From contig JAPDRO010000001.1 in assembly GCA_030247885.1 (NCBI GenBank), forward strand, positions 2,542,001 through 2,606,000: a stretch of DNA of 64,000 bases, in the 5' to 3' direction. The stretch comes from Taxawa tesnikishii (nom. ined.) (lineage: Eukaryota; Ascomycota; Dothideomycetes; Dothideales). A model generated the notes under the pieces. It saw only the letters and a program-made list of their open reading frames with translations. It was not told the DNA's origin and did not search any database. The position numbers were made by a program, and so were the translations under genes. Of the stretch, positions 26,162 to 37,762 are shown in pieces (the first letter of the stretch is position 1; each line of letters starts with the position of its first letter).

Positions 26162-27732
26162 ATGTCCCCTACTTACACCACTCCGCCAACCAGTACTACC
26201 AACGATAGCCTCAGCGCGATACTCGCGTCGCAAATGAACGGTAGTCACCCTCAGCCCATGGACGCAAGACAGCAAGAATACAGCCAGTCAGGTTTGAGCT
26301 CACCATACGCCTCATACAACAACAACGCGTCTGAACCATCCTCTGCAGATCAAGCATCTGCTGCGCAGTACCCGCCAGACGTGAAGTTCGGCTCAGACGT
26401 GAGATCATCCAACTTCTCCCCTTCTGCGACTCCAAGTTCTGAATACGGTATTCCACAGTCCGCGCGTTCAGGGTCGTTCCCAGAATACATTCGACAGCCA
26501 CAAGGATATCAAGACGGCGCGCAGCGTTACCACCCTCAGAGCGCTCACTCTGGGCACGCCGCCGCAATGGCGCAAACATCGAGTCCGTCAACCCGTGAAG
26601 ACGCGTCTGCGCGCAACAACAATTCTAATTCGGCTGTGCCTATAGATCCCTCCATCCAAGCAGCGTCGAGCCCTACCTATCCTCCTCACCAACAGTACTC
26701 CCCGTACCCTCCGCAACACGAACTACCACAGTACGCGACTCAGCAGGGACAGCCGATGTACGCGACGCGCCCAGACTGGGCGGGGCAATACCCTCCACAC
26801 ATGTACGGTCAGCCTGTGTCTGGACCGCCAGGCGCGCCAGGTATGGTGGCGCAAGTCGCGAGACCACCAGCAGTAGGTGTACAACCTCCTGGCGCGGTTT
26901 ACGCGTATACTCACCCTCAGCAGGGCGGGCATCCTCTATCCACTGTCTACTCATTTGTGCCGATCCCAGGCGCGCAACAGCACAAGAGGCCGCGTCGCAG
27001 ATACGAGGAGATCGAGCGCATGTACAAATGCGGGTGGAACGGTTGCGAGAAGGCATATGGCACGCTGAATCACCTCAATGCACACGTGACAATGCAGTCG
27101 CACGGCGCAAAGCGCACTCCTGAAGGTACGCAGATAATATTACACGCGATGTATTCGAGATCGCGACGCGTTGTTTGGCGTTTCCCGCTATCGATTCTGC
27201 TTGCGGCGTGTCGTATTTTAGCGCTTACACCGGTACGCTGGATACCACGCACTTCGCAGCGGGAACTAAGACGCAGCCAACCCTCGATGCTTAAATTTTA
27301 GTGCCACACTACTTCAAGGTAGCACAACACTGCTGTATGGTACATGATTGCTGACCTGTTGGTATAGAGTTCAAAGAAATCCGCAAGGAGTGGAAGCAAA
27401 AGAAGAAGGAAGAGGAGAACGCCCGCAAGCAAGAAGAGGAGCGTCAGCGTCAGGAAGCTGCTGGTCGCGCCGGTCAAGATGGCACGCCCACTCAACCTAC
27501 TGCTGCTCAGTACCCTCCCCAGCACATGATGGCTCCGGGCATGGGTGGTCCTCAGCTTCCTCCGATCGGCTACGCGCCGGCCGCGGGACAGGCACCAGCA
27601 CAGTACGCCGGTCAACAACCCCAGGTTGACGGCGCGCAACAATACACCAACGCGCCGCAGATGTACGGCAGCAATGGCTACCCTCAAAGCCCGTATGCGC
27701 AAGGCGGTCAGATGTACCAGCAACGTTGGTGA
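26162..27732 (+). CDS. con7: CON7-type C2H2 zinc-finger transcription factor
   Basis: Nuclear regulator of the filamentous-fungal CON7 family, needed for conidium shape and infection structures in Magnaporthe and Fusarium. Exons 26162-27125 and 27368-27732 (242-bp intron) give 442 residues. The N-terminal part is disordered and rich in Gln, Pro, Ser and Tyr. A basic patch (HKRPRRRYEEIERMYKCGW) leads into the single finger, C-x4-C-x12-H-x5-H, near residues 290-312. Across the intron follows TPEEFKEIRKEWKQKKKEEE, a family hallmark, then a Q/P/Y-rich tail. I chose the ATG at 26162 (MSPTYTTPP). The frame is open upstream to an ATG at 25772, but that 130-codon stretch is not family-like. An alternative last exon may exist downstream (see findings). 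Confidence 0.9.
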
Positions 27733-30700
27733 ATCGAATCTAATGTCCCATTCGACCCGGTAGCTAACTGCTACCTAGATCATGAGCAAGCACAGGGCCA
27801 GACCTACCAGCAGCAATAGCGGGCTGCTCAACTGGAACTCCATGCTCGTGCTAGACGTGGCGGTCTAAGCTCCACTACTTCTTCTCTACATTCGCTACCT
27901 CTTCCATCTCAACCAGATGACAACCTTCCGACAATTGTCGAATCGATCGAGACAGATGTTCCAACAACTATCGATTGTGTCGAGACGAATGACTCGACAT
28001 CTTCATCTTGCGCCACACCTTGGCGCGATTACTACCTGTCGCCCTCTCTTTGACTTCCAGTTTTCGGAGTGTTTTGGTCACCTCGCGGTCAACATCATAC
28101 CCTACATTAACGGTCGAAACAAACAGCAAATGCGGACTTTTTCTTTAATGGGGATACCAGCGGAAGGAGAGCCGCCCAACGGTGATTTTTGCGTTCAGTT
28201 GGCTGAATTTTTCCTGGTTCTGTTCCCCGTTCTTCACTGATGCATTGTCGGAGTCACACGCACTCTGGGGCGTCTCTGCGGTTTTTAGACTGCCGGTTGA
28301 TCCTTCTTTGCATTTGCACAGCGAGCACTGCGAGGCAGAAATGGTTGCGTCACGGTGGTGAGCAGGAGGTGGAGGGCAACGCCTGCTCTGTAGTTGTAGT
28401 ACATTTACCCGTCAGTGAGCATATCACAGCATATGAACGAGCGCGTTGTGCATTACTTTCACGATCGTCTCCTGTTTGCCTTAGCTGCGTCTCCTGTCAC
28501 TGCGAGCTCGGAGCTGCAGCCATGCGGGCCGGTGAACTATGTTTCGTCTCTTTTCTCTCGATCGAACTTGTCAGCCATAGTCCAGAACATCCAATGTTGT
28601 GGTGGTGACGTGACTGCAAGCCCGTGTGTCGACTTGAGCTTGTATGCTTCGGGCCAGCTTGTATTGTACGGTTATGCTACTGTAAGCCTCGTAGAAGGAA
28701 CACAGTCCGGTGCATGCAAGTACCAGGAACCCAAGCGGGAGCAGGCGTCGACGGAGAACTGCTAGCAGCCAGCACCGTCGCAAATCCACGAGGCGCACCG
28801 GTACGATCGAACTACGATGAGAATAACTTAACTACTCCATGCCCGTCACGTTGCGTCCCGCCGGACGGCGCAAGGCGCTTGCCTGGTTTCCATGAGTTAG
28901 ATACCCTCCCTTCCCGATTGCTGGTATGTTGCGGCACAGCAGCACGCCACGCCACACCCGGCGCATGGAGAAGGACCCGAACCACCATCGCTCCCATGAA
29001 CGGCGCGCAGCGGAGCGCTAAACCACCATGTGTGTTGCGCATATCCCTGGGGGCATCGCGAGATCTGACGCTTGGAGGCACCGATCGCTGTCTAGCACGT
29101 TACACAGCGCAAGTGCGTGTGGCCACGCAGGAGACGGCGTCGCTGGGCAGCAGCTGAAGGATTGTCGCTCGCGCTGACCACCGTTGTTTGTTACCAAACC
29201 TTGCTACTAACCATAGCGCAACCATTCTGCCGGGTTGTTTCCTCCAAGGACCACGCTGATGGGGAGATGTTTCAAGGGTCGCTGCCGTCGTTCGGTATGC
29301 CGATGATGCCGGATCTGACGGATTGCGGGAGCCTGCGTTTCAGGCGCTTTGATCCTGAGGGTTCTTCTACGAAACCTTCGAGCGATACAAACATACGGTC
29401 CAAACAAGTGGGACCGGAATACGCTTTGAGTACCGGAGACAACTTCACTGGGATGACGATGAAAACAACATAACCACGTGGTAGAGGACCCGGTCATGTT
29501 TCGTTTCCTGGAACAGTGTTTCCGGATCACAATAATAACATCATCGCCACCATCGAGCCAGGATGAGGGGTAAGTCAGGCCTCACTTTAGCATTGCGATG
29601 AGCACTTACCGACTGTGGGCTTACGCATTTTGGAACATACCCGAAGGTTTCCATCGCTGCTTGATAGCTCAAAGGCCTCGTAAGCCCTTGGATCATTCCA
29701 CATAACCCGGACCATGCTCGTTTCTACAGCCGAGCTAGCTTTACCTTACGGTATACCTCTGCATGTCGCTTCACGCCTTTCCTGATAACGACTGCCGAAG
29801 TTGCGTTAGAGGACCCCGCTATCTCCGGCCATCAAATGAGTCTGAATTTCCCGAGATCGACAGAGTACTGCTCTGGCAAAACATCACCTGGGATTGCAAA
29901 GGTCCTCTTGACATTCCATCATGCCCTTCTGAGGGAACACTAGGAGTTGCTGCACTGTCCGGCAGCACGTAGGCCTGCGGGATTCTCCGCCAGTTCGCAA
30001 TAATCAGACGGCTTTGCCTACTCGAGCACCAATCTTTTACACGAGCCTCTGGATTTCGCATCTGCATCGTTGTATAGCACCGTGAGCTGCTGCTTCGTAC
30101 TTACGAGAATACGGTACAGGCACCTGCTGGCGGCCCGGCAGCAACGTTGGACTCTCTTTACCGCTTCCGTAGTAGCGGGTTCACTTCACTACGAATTGCT
30201 AGATATGGCGTCTGCATTAGCATAGGACACTATGAGCCAGCATGCCTCTGTTCTGAAAACATCATATGGGCGCTTACCAGTGGCCCAGTGGTGTACGGAA
30301 CCATCCCTACAGCTTTATCAACAGATAGACGTCCGCCATATCAGCCCCTAGGATGAAACGTTCGTATTGGCATACTGCATTGTTAGCTATCATTCAGTAC
30401 TTTCGAGAGCATGGTAGATGGTCTGTTGGCAAGCCGGCCCATCTTCACGGCCGCCTCTTTAGTGGTGTGTTGCCCCTACCAGCATCCAAGTAGGGAACCT
30501 GCATTGGTTAAGTGCACTTTAGCCGCCATTCTGTACTTTTGATACGTTAAATGTGCCTACTGGTCCCGTAGCATGCGAGGCCTTCTCTACAGTCATCCAT
30601 CTGGGGAGGTTATCTCCTTGCCAAATCCCACATAAGGCGGCCTGCATTTGCATACTGTACTATCGCACTCTCGGCAAAGATGAGAAACCAAAAACACAAC

Positions 30701-30794
30701 CATTCCCATTTATGGTAGCATATACTATGTGGGGTATCTAAAAAGCAGCAAACCAGGCCGTTCCCAAACACCCCCCCCCCCACCACCCAACACC
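27733..30794. other. 3.1-kb region without a supported gene
   Basis: Frames are short and lack motifs. The left edge holds the CON7 3' region with a possible alternative exon. From about 30200 to 30650 there are loosely similar blocks about 145 bp apart that begin near TGCATT and contain GTACTTT-like words. They may be a very degraded tandem repeat, which I could not establish by eye. A run of 11 C lies at 30771-30781. Confidence 0.4.
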
Positions 30795-33403
30795 TCAAAC
30801 ATGCGCTGCCTGATTGCGAGCGCGCGCCACGTCCTCCTCCTTGACGAGCTGGCGCAGCTGCCAACTGGCCTGTATAAGGCCGTCGATGCTCGTGTCCACT
30901 CCCGCCATGTTCCGGTCCAGATACGCGTACAGCTTCCCCTGGTCCGGGAGCTCGAGCAGCGCGGTCTCGTGGAGCTTTAGCATTGCGATAGCGACGCGAA
31001 GCAGAAAGGTGTCCTGCTTCGGGATGCTGAGGACGACGTCCCAGACGCGGTACACCGCCTCTACGGACAGTGTGGAGGCGAAGGCCGTGATGAACCAGCC
31101 GATTGGTACGGTCGCCGGGTCTGGTACTTCGAGTTTGTCCAGGTGCGCGGCGAGGCGGGGAGGAGCTTGCGGATGTAGATGCGGAGGACGACGACGTCTA
31201 TGGCCGCGCCCACGCTCTGGCCGTCGTCGAAGTAGCGGCTGGGCAGGATGTGCTCAATGACGTGGCAGAAGACGGTAAACGCTTGCTCCGTGGTAGGGAG
31301 GGCGAGAACAAGGAAGCCGGCAACAATATGCATGCCCTGGCAGTATCCGGTCTGCGGCTTGCGGTTGGCGAAGGCCTTCAGGATCTGCTCAACACGCTGC
31401 CGGCCGTCTCCAGCGCGGAAAAAGACGTTGCTGGTGAGGGTCCTGGGGATATCTGCGTCGATGGACGCCATCCAGTGATGCGCCTCCGGCGTCTCTTCAC
31501 TCGCGAGAAGGCTGAACTCGTTAGGGGTGAGTGTTATGAATGCTTTGGCTTTTTCAAGCCAGATCTTTGCCCGCATCGCCATGGGCAATCCTCCAAGGAC
31601 AAGAGTCTTGAGCGCGATACGCTTGGCACTGCTCGCCCGGGCGAGATCCCCGACGCCGAAGAGCATGGTGTTCTCTAGTGGTACGTCCTTTGCTTGCGGG
31701 CGTCCTCTTAGAGTGAATGACTTGAGGAAACCAGTTTCGACGGCCTGTCCGTGCTTCTGAAGGAACTCGGTACACGCGTTTCTGCGAGCTTCTTCTTGCG
31801 TGGTGAACTCGACGTTTATTTCCGCACGCAAAAGTTTGGCCTCCTCGTTGAAGTCGATGGATGAATGATCGTCGTTGCTCTCCACGCGGCTGAGATCGTC
31901 TGAGGATGACTCGCTTTCGGCAGCTGTGTTCAGTTGGAAGGAGACAACTGGGAAACTGGATATACGGCCAAGCGCAGTAGAGGCTTGGGCTTGAAGATAT
32001 TCGGTCCAAGAGGTTTGCTTTCTGTCCTGCGTGGAAACTCTCTTCAGGCTGCTGGAATTCGAATCGGACGTCTGTGGGCGTTCCTCCTGCAGCTCAGGGG
32101 TTGTACTGCGGGTACGAGCTAGGGCGGCTAGGTTGCTAGAGGACATTCCGAGAACCCTCTGCGCCTTGTGAATGCTGTTGCTCTGTTCGAGTGATGCGAT
32201 GATCCGGGTTTTATCAAAGATGAAGCCATAGTTGTCTGCGATGTAGTCACGATACTGACCAGCGGTGACCCTGATTTCGACAAGGGGTGGAGGGAGGTGC
32301 TCGAATTCGACAACGGCATCCATTTCCACAGGCTTCATGGATTGTGTGGTCGGTGTTCGTTGCAGAAGTGCTGTACTGAGACGCCTATCTGTAGTATTGG
32401 CTTTGGTCGGAGTGACTTTGGTGGTCTTTGTGGGTTGAGGAGCAGTTTGTGCAAGGACGGACGAGATCGAGCGATCGCCTGCTGGCTTGCCACGGAATGT
32501 ACCTGTGCCTCCAAACATGCGTGTCCAATAGGGTTTGCCCGAGGCATTGTCTCTTGGGATGGTACTGCTGTCTTCTCGTCCCGATTGGTTTCTGGGTATT
32601 AGGAGATCTGTAGACTCGAAGTTGTTGCTGGTCCCTTTTCGAAGATTGTCGCTTGAAGCTGAAGACAAAGCATACTCGAGATAGTCCTTCGGTTGCTGGT
32701 GAGCTGAGAGCCCTGGAAGGCTCCTGGGAGCGTGGCGGAGACTAGGTGAGAGACTGCGTGCACGCTCATCCGCTTCGCGCTGGCTCAAATCATGTTCCTC
32801 CTTAAGGTGTGTTCTGAAAGCCTCTCTTGCTTGCTCCAACTCTTGTTGTAGGCGCGTGCATTGCAGGTCACGCTCGGCCAGCTCTTTGGCCAAAGATATA
32901 ATTACTGGATATGTGCCCTCGCGCAGCACAAGTTCCGCAAGTGCTTTCTGATCTGCTTCTGCGACGGCTCCGGGAGCTCTAAGCATGCTCTCAATCGTAT
33001 AATTGCCAAAAAGGAGATTTCTTTCAGAGGGAGCTGCTGGCTCTTCTGTGTCCATCATCATGTTCATTAGTTGACGAGAGGCGTGGACAGGGCCCGGATT
33101 CGTGGAAGGGGTGGTCGTCTGTTGCGAGATGCTGTTGCTCGAGTGTGGTGCATGCTCAAACGAGTGCCTGGACGACCTGGAACTGTGAGCTCCATCGAAT
33201 TGAGGCGGAGGTGGTGAGAATGGTTCGAAGGACGTAAGTGTCGCTTCTTTGCTAGGTCTGCCGCGACTCTGCGCATCCGCAGACAGTGAGGTGTATGAGC
33301 GACGCGCTGTAGGACGCTTTCTCTGTGTGGAGGACTTTCTGCTGATCGATCTAGCCGGTCTGGACGTCGCCTGGAGGCGCTGTGCCTCTGCAGGCTCGTC
33401 CAT
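30795..33403 (-). CDS. TBC-domain protein (putative Rab GTPase-activating protein)
   Basis: Predicted GAP that switches off Rab GTPases in membrane traffic. About 869 residues, single exon. The N-terminal 550 residues are largely disordered, with a short coiled coil (RDLQCTRLQQELEQAREAF). The TBC domain lies at roughly 600-830. Visible blocks are LKTLVLGGLPMAMRAKIWLEKA, with the GLP..R.KIW motif, then IDADIPRT (IxxDxxRT catalytic Arg finger), KPQTGYCQGMH (YxQG catalytic Gln) and, after a frame slip, PIGWFITAFASTLSVEAVYR and VWDVVL. The slip is one base missing in the G run at 31157-31160; one extra base joins KLLP to RLAAHLDKLEVPDP. Both catalytic residues are present. Which Rab it acts on cannot be told. 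Confidence 0.88.
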
Positions 33404-36400
33404 CTTGAGTCCGAATAGGCTATCGAAGTAGGAGGTCGGTCGCGTGCGTGTTCAGTGTGGAATGTATCTCTTTTACCTTTTCGAGCTTGGGCTGGACCTG
33501 ACGTCGGCAGCGCGGTCCGGCGACGATCTCACCCTTCTTGGCTGCAGATGCTAGGACAAGGTACCCCTGATAGGGTTCTATGGATCCTTGGTATAAGGTT
33601 GACGGACACGGAAGGAGAAGGGAAGAGGGAAGAGGGAAGATCTATGTATATCATCTGAAGACGGCAAGAAGTGACAGAGCATCTGCACTTGCCCCTTTCT
33701 CTTCACTCAATTGTGTAGTTGGCAAGTATAATGCAGCAGCCCTGCCGTTGGTATCTAACTATCCAAGTGACGCCGGGCACGGATGCTCCCATCCCCTTGA
33801 AACGGGACCAACTGCTCAGGCGCGACCCAAGGCTCGAAAGGCTTTGAGACTTCCTTCTCGAATCTTTCCAGAAAGCTGTGGCTCGAATCCTAATCGAGAA
33901 GGCCTGAGCCTGAGCCTCTCCGTTGCGACTTTGCGCTGTTATGGTGCCAACGCCGACCTGCGACCGGCCGCAACATGTATGCCCTACGAGCATGATCCTC
34001 TGATATCTGCCCAGAAGAAACAACTGGGGTCGGTGTTTCGCAAAGACCGTTCAACCGGCGCGTTTCGTTTCATACCAGTCCACCGCCCAGAAAACTCCGC
34101 GTCGAAAACCGACAGTGTTGTACTTGCTACTGTCGCACCGTACCGCCGGGTCCCCTGATCAGCGAGACTGTGTAATCTTGAAAAGGCCAGCAACATCCCG
34201 AGAGCAAGCGACGCTCCTAGATACTCGTCCAGATGGGTTGGACGTGAACACGAACACACCTTGCCAGGACGCATAGAAATACTCGCTCACTGTTACGGCG
34301 CAAACTGCACCTCTGTGAGCCTCGTCAAGCAAGACTGCACGCAACGGACGCGGATGACAGACCATGGGGCACCTTCCGGAACAACCTGGACGCGAATCAG
34401 CATAACTCGAACCGATCGCGCCTCAAACTCAAACCCCATCGACTATACCGCGGGGCTCGCGCCGTGGGACACTCGTGCACTCACGTCCTTGCTCGGATGC
34501 AACGATACTCCGGGTTCAGCAGTCCTTTTCGTATGTCAAAGCCACAAGGGCACGATTACATCCTTCTTCGAACCACATAACCCTCCGTTCCACCCGGATG
34601 TCCTCTCTAGCGCCATTGCAGCATCAATTCCCTAACTCCAACGCCCACCTGGATCTCAGAGACCGATGACAGCGTTACAAGAGCTGGCAGGAGTTGTGGA
34701 CTATGTCAACTTCAACGCAGTACATGAGAACAGAAGACAGCGTGAAAGACAAAGGAAACATAGTATACTGATCGGCTTCACCAAGTTCCATGTCAAGGTG
34801 TGTCTGAGCCTCTCTGGAGCTGCTCTTGCGGGAATTAAAGTGGCCCTTCATTCCATCTGACGATCTCGACCTGACAGGATTCAGCCTCACTGGTACTGTG
34901 GCTTCCAGGAGATATGTCCGAAAGCGCTTACTTTTCGTCCTGGCACATCCTGATCTCTGGGAAGCTGGCAACTTCGACAACCCTGGTGGTACAGAGAGAG
35001 AAGGAGAGAGCGTGTGCTAGCTGTGAAGGCCTGTATCGTGTCGAGCTCCCCTGACGTTGCAGGTGACAGACTGCAAAGACAGATCAAAGAGATCACCTGG
35101 CCTTCTGTCGAGCATGAAAAGTATGTACGAGATGGGAGGGCAAGAGAAAAAGAGCGCCGATGTACCTGGATCAGAAACCTGCGAGCCCGGTTACGGATCT
35201 GGATGAGGCTGAAAGTTTCCTGGGAAGTATTTAATGGGACCGTATATAAGAAAGCATTACAAAAAGGGAGCCAAGTCTTGAACAGCGAACGACAAAATGT
35301 ACGGAAATAGATCTGGATAGAGGTTCATCTTGAGAAAGACGGAAACAAAAAGAACAGGAATGGAGTACAGACAGGCCATGACCAGTCTTGGTATCTCGGG
35401 AGAGCAGGAGAAACCAACGGATCCCTGGTTCATCTTCTAACCACCTCTGATTCCTTGCAACAGGCGAATGGGATACCAAGTCATCCGATGTCAAACCAAC
35501 CTTCAGTTCAGAGATAACGGGGTTGATCCCAACCCGTTGGCTCCCCACAGTACACTCTCGGAAGGGGCCAGGTTGGACTCTGAGCATACCGACAACTGGG
35601 CTGCATTGGCTCTGCATTGTCTCCAGACATCTCAACGGTTTCTGCGCTGTTCGATTCCAGTTCGGTTCCAGTTCAACATTTGAGGGGTTCGTCCAGGAAC
35701 TGTACATGGGGTCGAACTCGTTCAATGTCCACGGTATGCTGTACATCGGAGGCTACCGGATGTCCGATGCTGGAGTTGTTTGAGGTGGTCGAACAGGACG
35801 GGCAAGCTCGGGCCCCTCATTCCTCGGTCTTGACAAGTCACTGGAAGGGGCCTGCGCGATGAGCGTCCTCTGCTGGTAATTGGCGAACATTCCCTGTGCG
35901 TCGAGGCCCGGAACAGCTCGAGTCATCGCGTCTACACCCGAACTTCGAGTTCGCTCTCTGAAGGCTTGACGGAGAGGAGTCGCGTTCAGGCACAATGGAG
36001 CGCGACGAGGGTATCATGCAACAGGGACGCTCGTCAGCAGAGAAGCTGCGCGGTGGTGCCGCTAACACCAACCCGGCCGCCTCCTCTTGTGTAAGCCATA
36101 CTGTTTTGTGTGCCCCCGCTCGCACCTCTTGAGACCCCCTGTAATAGGGACAGATCCGGGCAACCGCCCATGTTCCTCATTCGCCCGCGGTGTGTACTTC
36201 GCATCCCTCGAGTCCCTCAAATCGTTCGCATGGCTCGCTCATTGCGGCGGTCATCATTATTCGTGGAATGGAAGTCGCGTTGCGTGTGCACCGCTGTCGG
36301 TTGTTCGTATGTGATTGCTGCGAACAGCTGTAGCTGCGGATAGTGCTCCCACCTCTGATGGTTGGCTCGAATCACCATTGCGTACTCGAGCTTTTTGGTG

Positions 36401-37135
36401 AACGGTGTTGTGATGCCGTGCGTTTCAATCGCGGAACGCCCAAGCGAGGAATATGCAGGCCGTAGGCTTGCGGGCTCATAACAAAGACAACCTGTACTGT
36501 GACGCCGGGTACACTGCAACTGACGTGGCAATATGTTTGCATGTTCGTGGAGGCATACATGGCCAGAATGGTCGAAGATGGGACCAGCCCCGAGGCATTC
36601 AGATTGCGGCCCGGCATCGTACTTCACCCTACAATCGTGGATCCTTGTGGCAATCGTACTCACAAAGATCCCGCTACGGGAATAGTTCGCCTTGGTATAG
36701 GCAATTTCGCTATGCTGTTACAACGGTTGAGACGGACGAGTCACCGTCGTCGGTGTTGCCAGCACTTTGGTGAAGCCTCAAGTGAAACAATGGCCAGGCT
36801 CTCCCCGGAGCATATGAAAGAGCAGGAACCTTGTTGTATTGGGACAATTGCTGATGGGCTACAGTCACTATCACACAAGACATGGATGAGAAACACAATG
36901 AGGAGGCCAGCCAACCGGCGGCGAGACAATTTCGTTGAACTGGGTATCTCCCAAAGCAAAAAAAAAAAACCACATATCCATCCCAAACTCCGCCTATACC
37001 AAGGCAAAAAAGCCCCCGGAAGAACGGCGCCTGTCCCAGCCCCTGACTGGCGAGGGCTTGATCGCTGCCGGTCCTGCCAAACGGTCAGTATCATTGCCCG
37101 CTCACGTACAAGTTGGCAAGTGATGCAACATACCT
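33404..37135. other. 3.7-kb region without a supported gene
   Basis: Presumed TBC gene promoter at the left. I found no motif-bearing frame on either strand, even allowing single-base slips. The longest frame (36499-37143, plus) reads like random sequence and ends in the CaaX gene antisense. An A run of about 12 is at 36958-36969. Confidence 0.4.
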
Positions 37136-37528
37136 CTATATGACCGCGCAGCAGCACAGTCTCTTCTTCCTGGCCGGCGCTGGCTTGGAATAGCGCAGCG
37201 CGCGACCCACAAACTGGTCCGTCGGCGCTGCGACGTGTTAGCTGGCCCACAAATCACTGCGTATAGGGCGTTCTCATACCTCCGTGCTCTTGGAGCCGCA
37301 GAGCTCTATGCTCTTCTGGGGTCTTGTCGGCCCCTTGAGCACTGCGCCAGCGCTCGAGTTCTGTGGCCGCAGTTGCTGGCCGTGGTGGAGAGGGGGAGGA
37401 GCGGAGGAGACGGCGGCAGCAGCGCTGCTGGTGGTTGGTGGTGGTGCTGCGGGTGGTGCGCATTGTGGTGGAGGACTGCAGTCCTCCGGCGAGCCGGCGC
37501 GAGAGATGATCTCGGTGATGTAGGACAT
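37136..37528 (-). CDS. Small Pro/Ala-rich protein with CaaX prenylation tail
   Basis: Two exons (37528-37280 and 37227-37136, 52-bp intron) encode about 113 residues starting MSYITEIISRAG, then a Pro/Ala/Ser stretch, and ending ARKKRLCCCAVI. The end is a basic patch plus Cys-Cys-Cys-Ala-Val-Ile: the final CAVI is a CaaX box for prenylation, and the two preceding Cys are likely palmitoylation sites, as in Ras/Rho tails. So it is probably membrane-anchored. It contains no GTPase motifs. The frame needs one extra base in the C run at 37331-37334; with it the exon 1 phase fits the intron exactly. I do not recognise a family. The a-factor-type pheromone idea is disfavoured by length and composition. 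Confidence 0.5.
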
Positions 37529-37762
37529 GTTGTCCGTGATGTGGTATGGTTGGTATGTGGAAGCTAGAAGCGGACGTGGGAAGGGTGGGTAAAGAGTATG
37601 TGGAAGATCACCGGCATTAAGAGAGCTCACTCTTGAAAGGCAAGTGAGGTTCGGAATGCATTCGTTCAGGTACTATTTCAACTCCCCGCGCGAACGCTGG
37701 GTCAAGATCTCACTTTCCCTGCTTTCGTCTCATAGTTTCTCTTTTAGAGAGCAACACGGTAC

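Noticed and set aside
33404-37135. Transposon or retroelement remains in the gene-free stretches
   Set aside because: No polymerase, integrase or transposase motifs, no terminal repeats and no AT-rich decay signature seen.
36499-37143. 214-codon open frame on the plus strand
   Set aside because: Composition looks random, and its 3' part lies antisense to the better-supported CaaX gene exon 2.
37136-37528. CaaX gene as an a-factor-type mating pheromone precursor
   Set aside because: It is too long, has Lys-Lys-Arg-Leu plus three Cys like a Ras-type tail, and lacks a repeated or short pheromone core.
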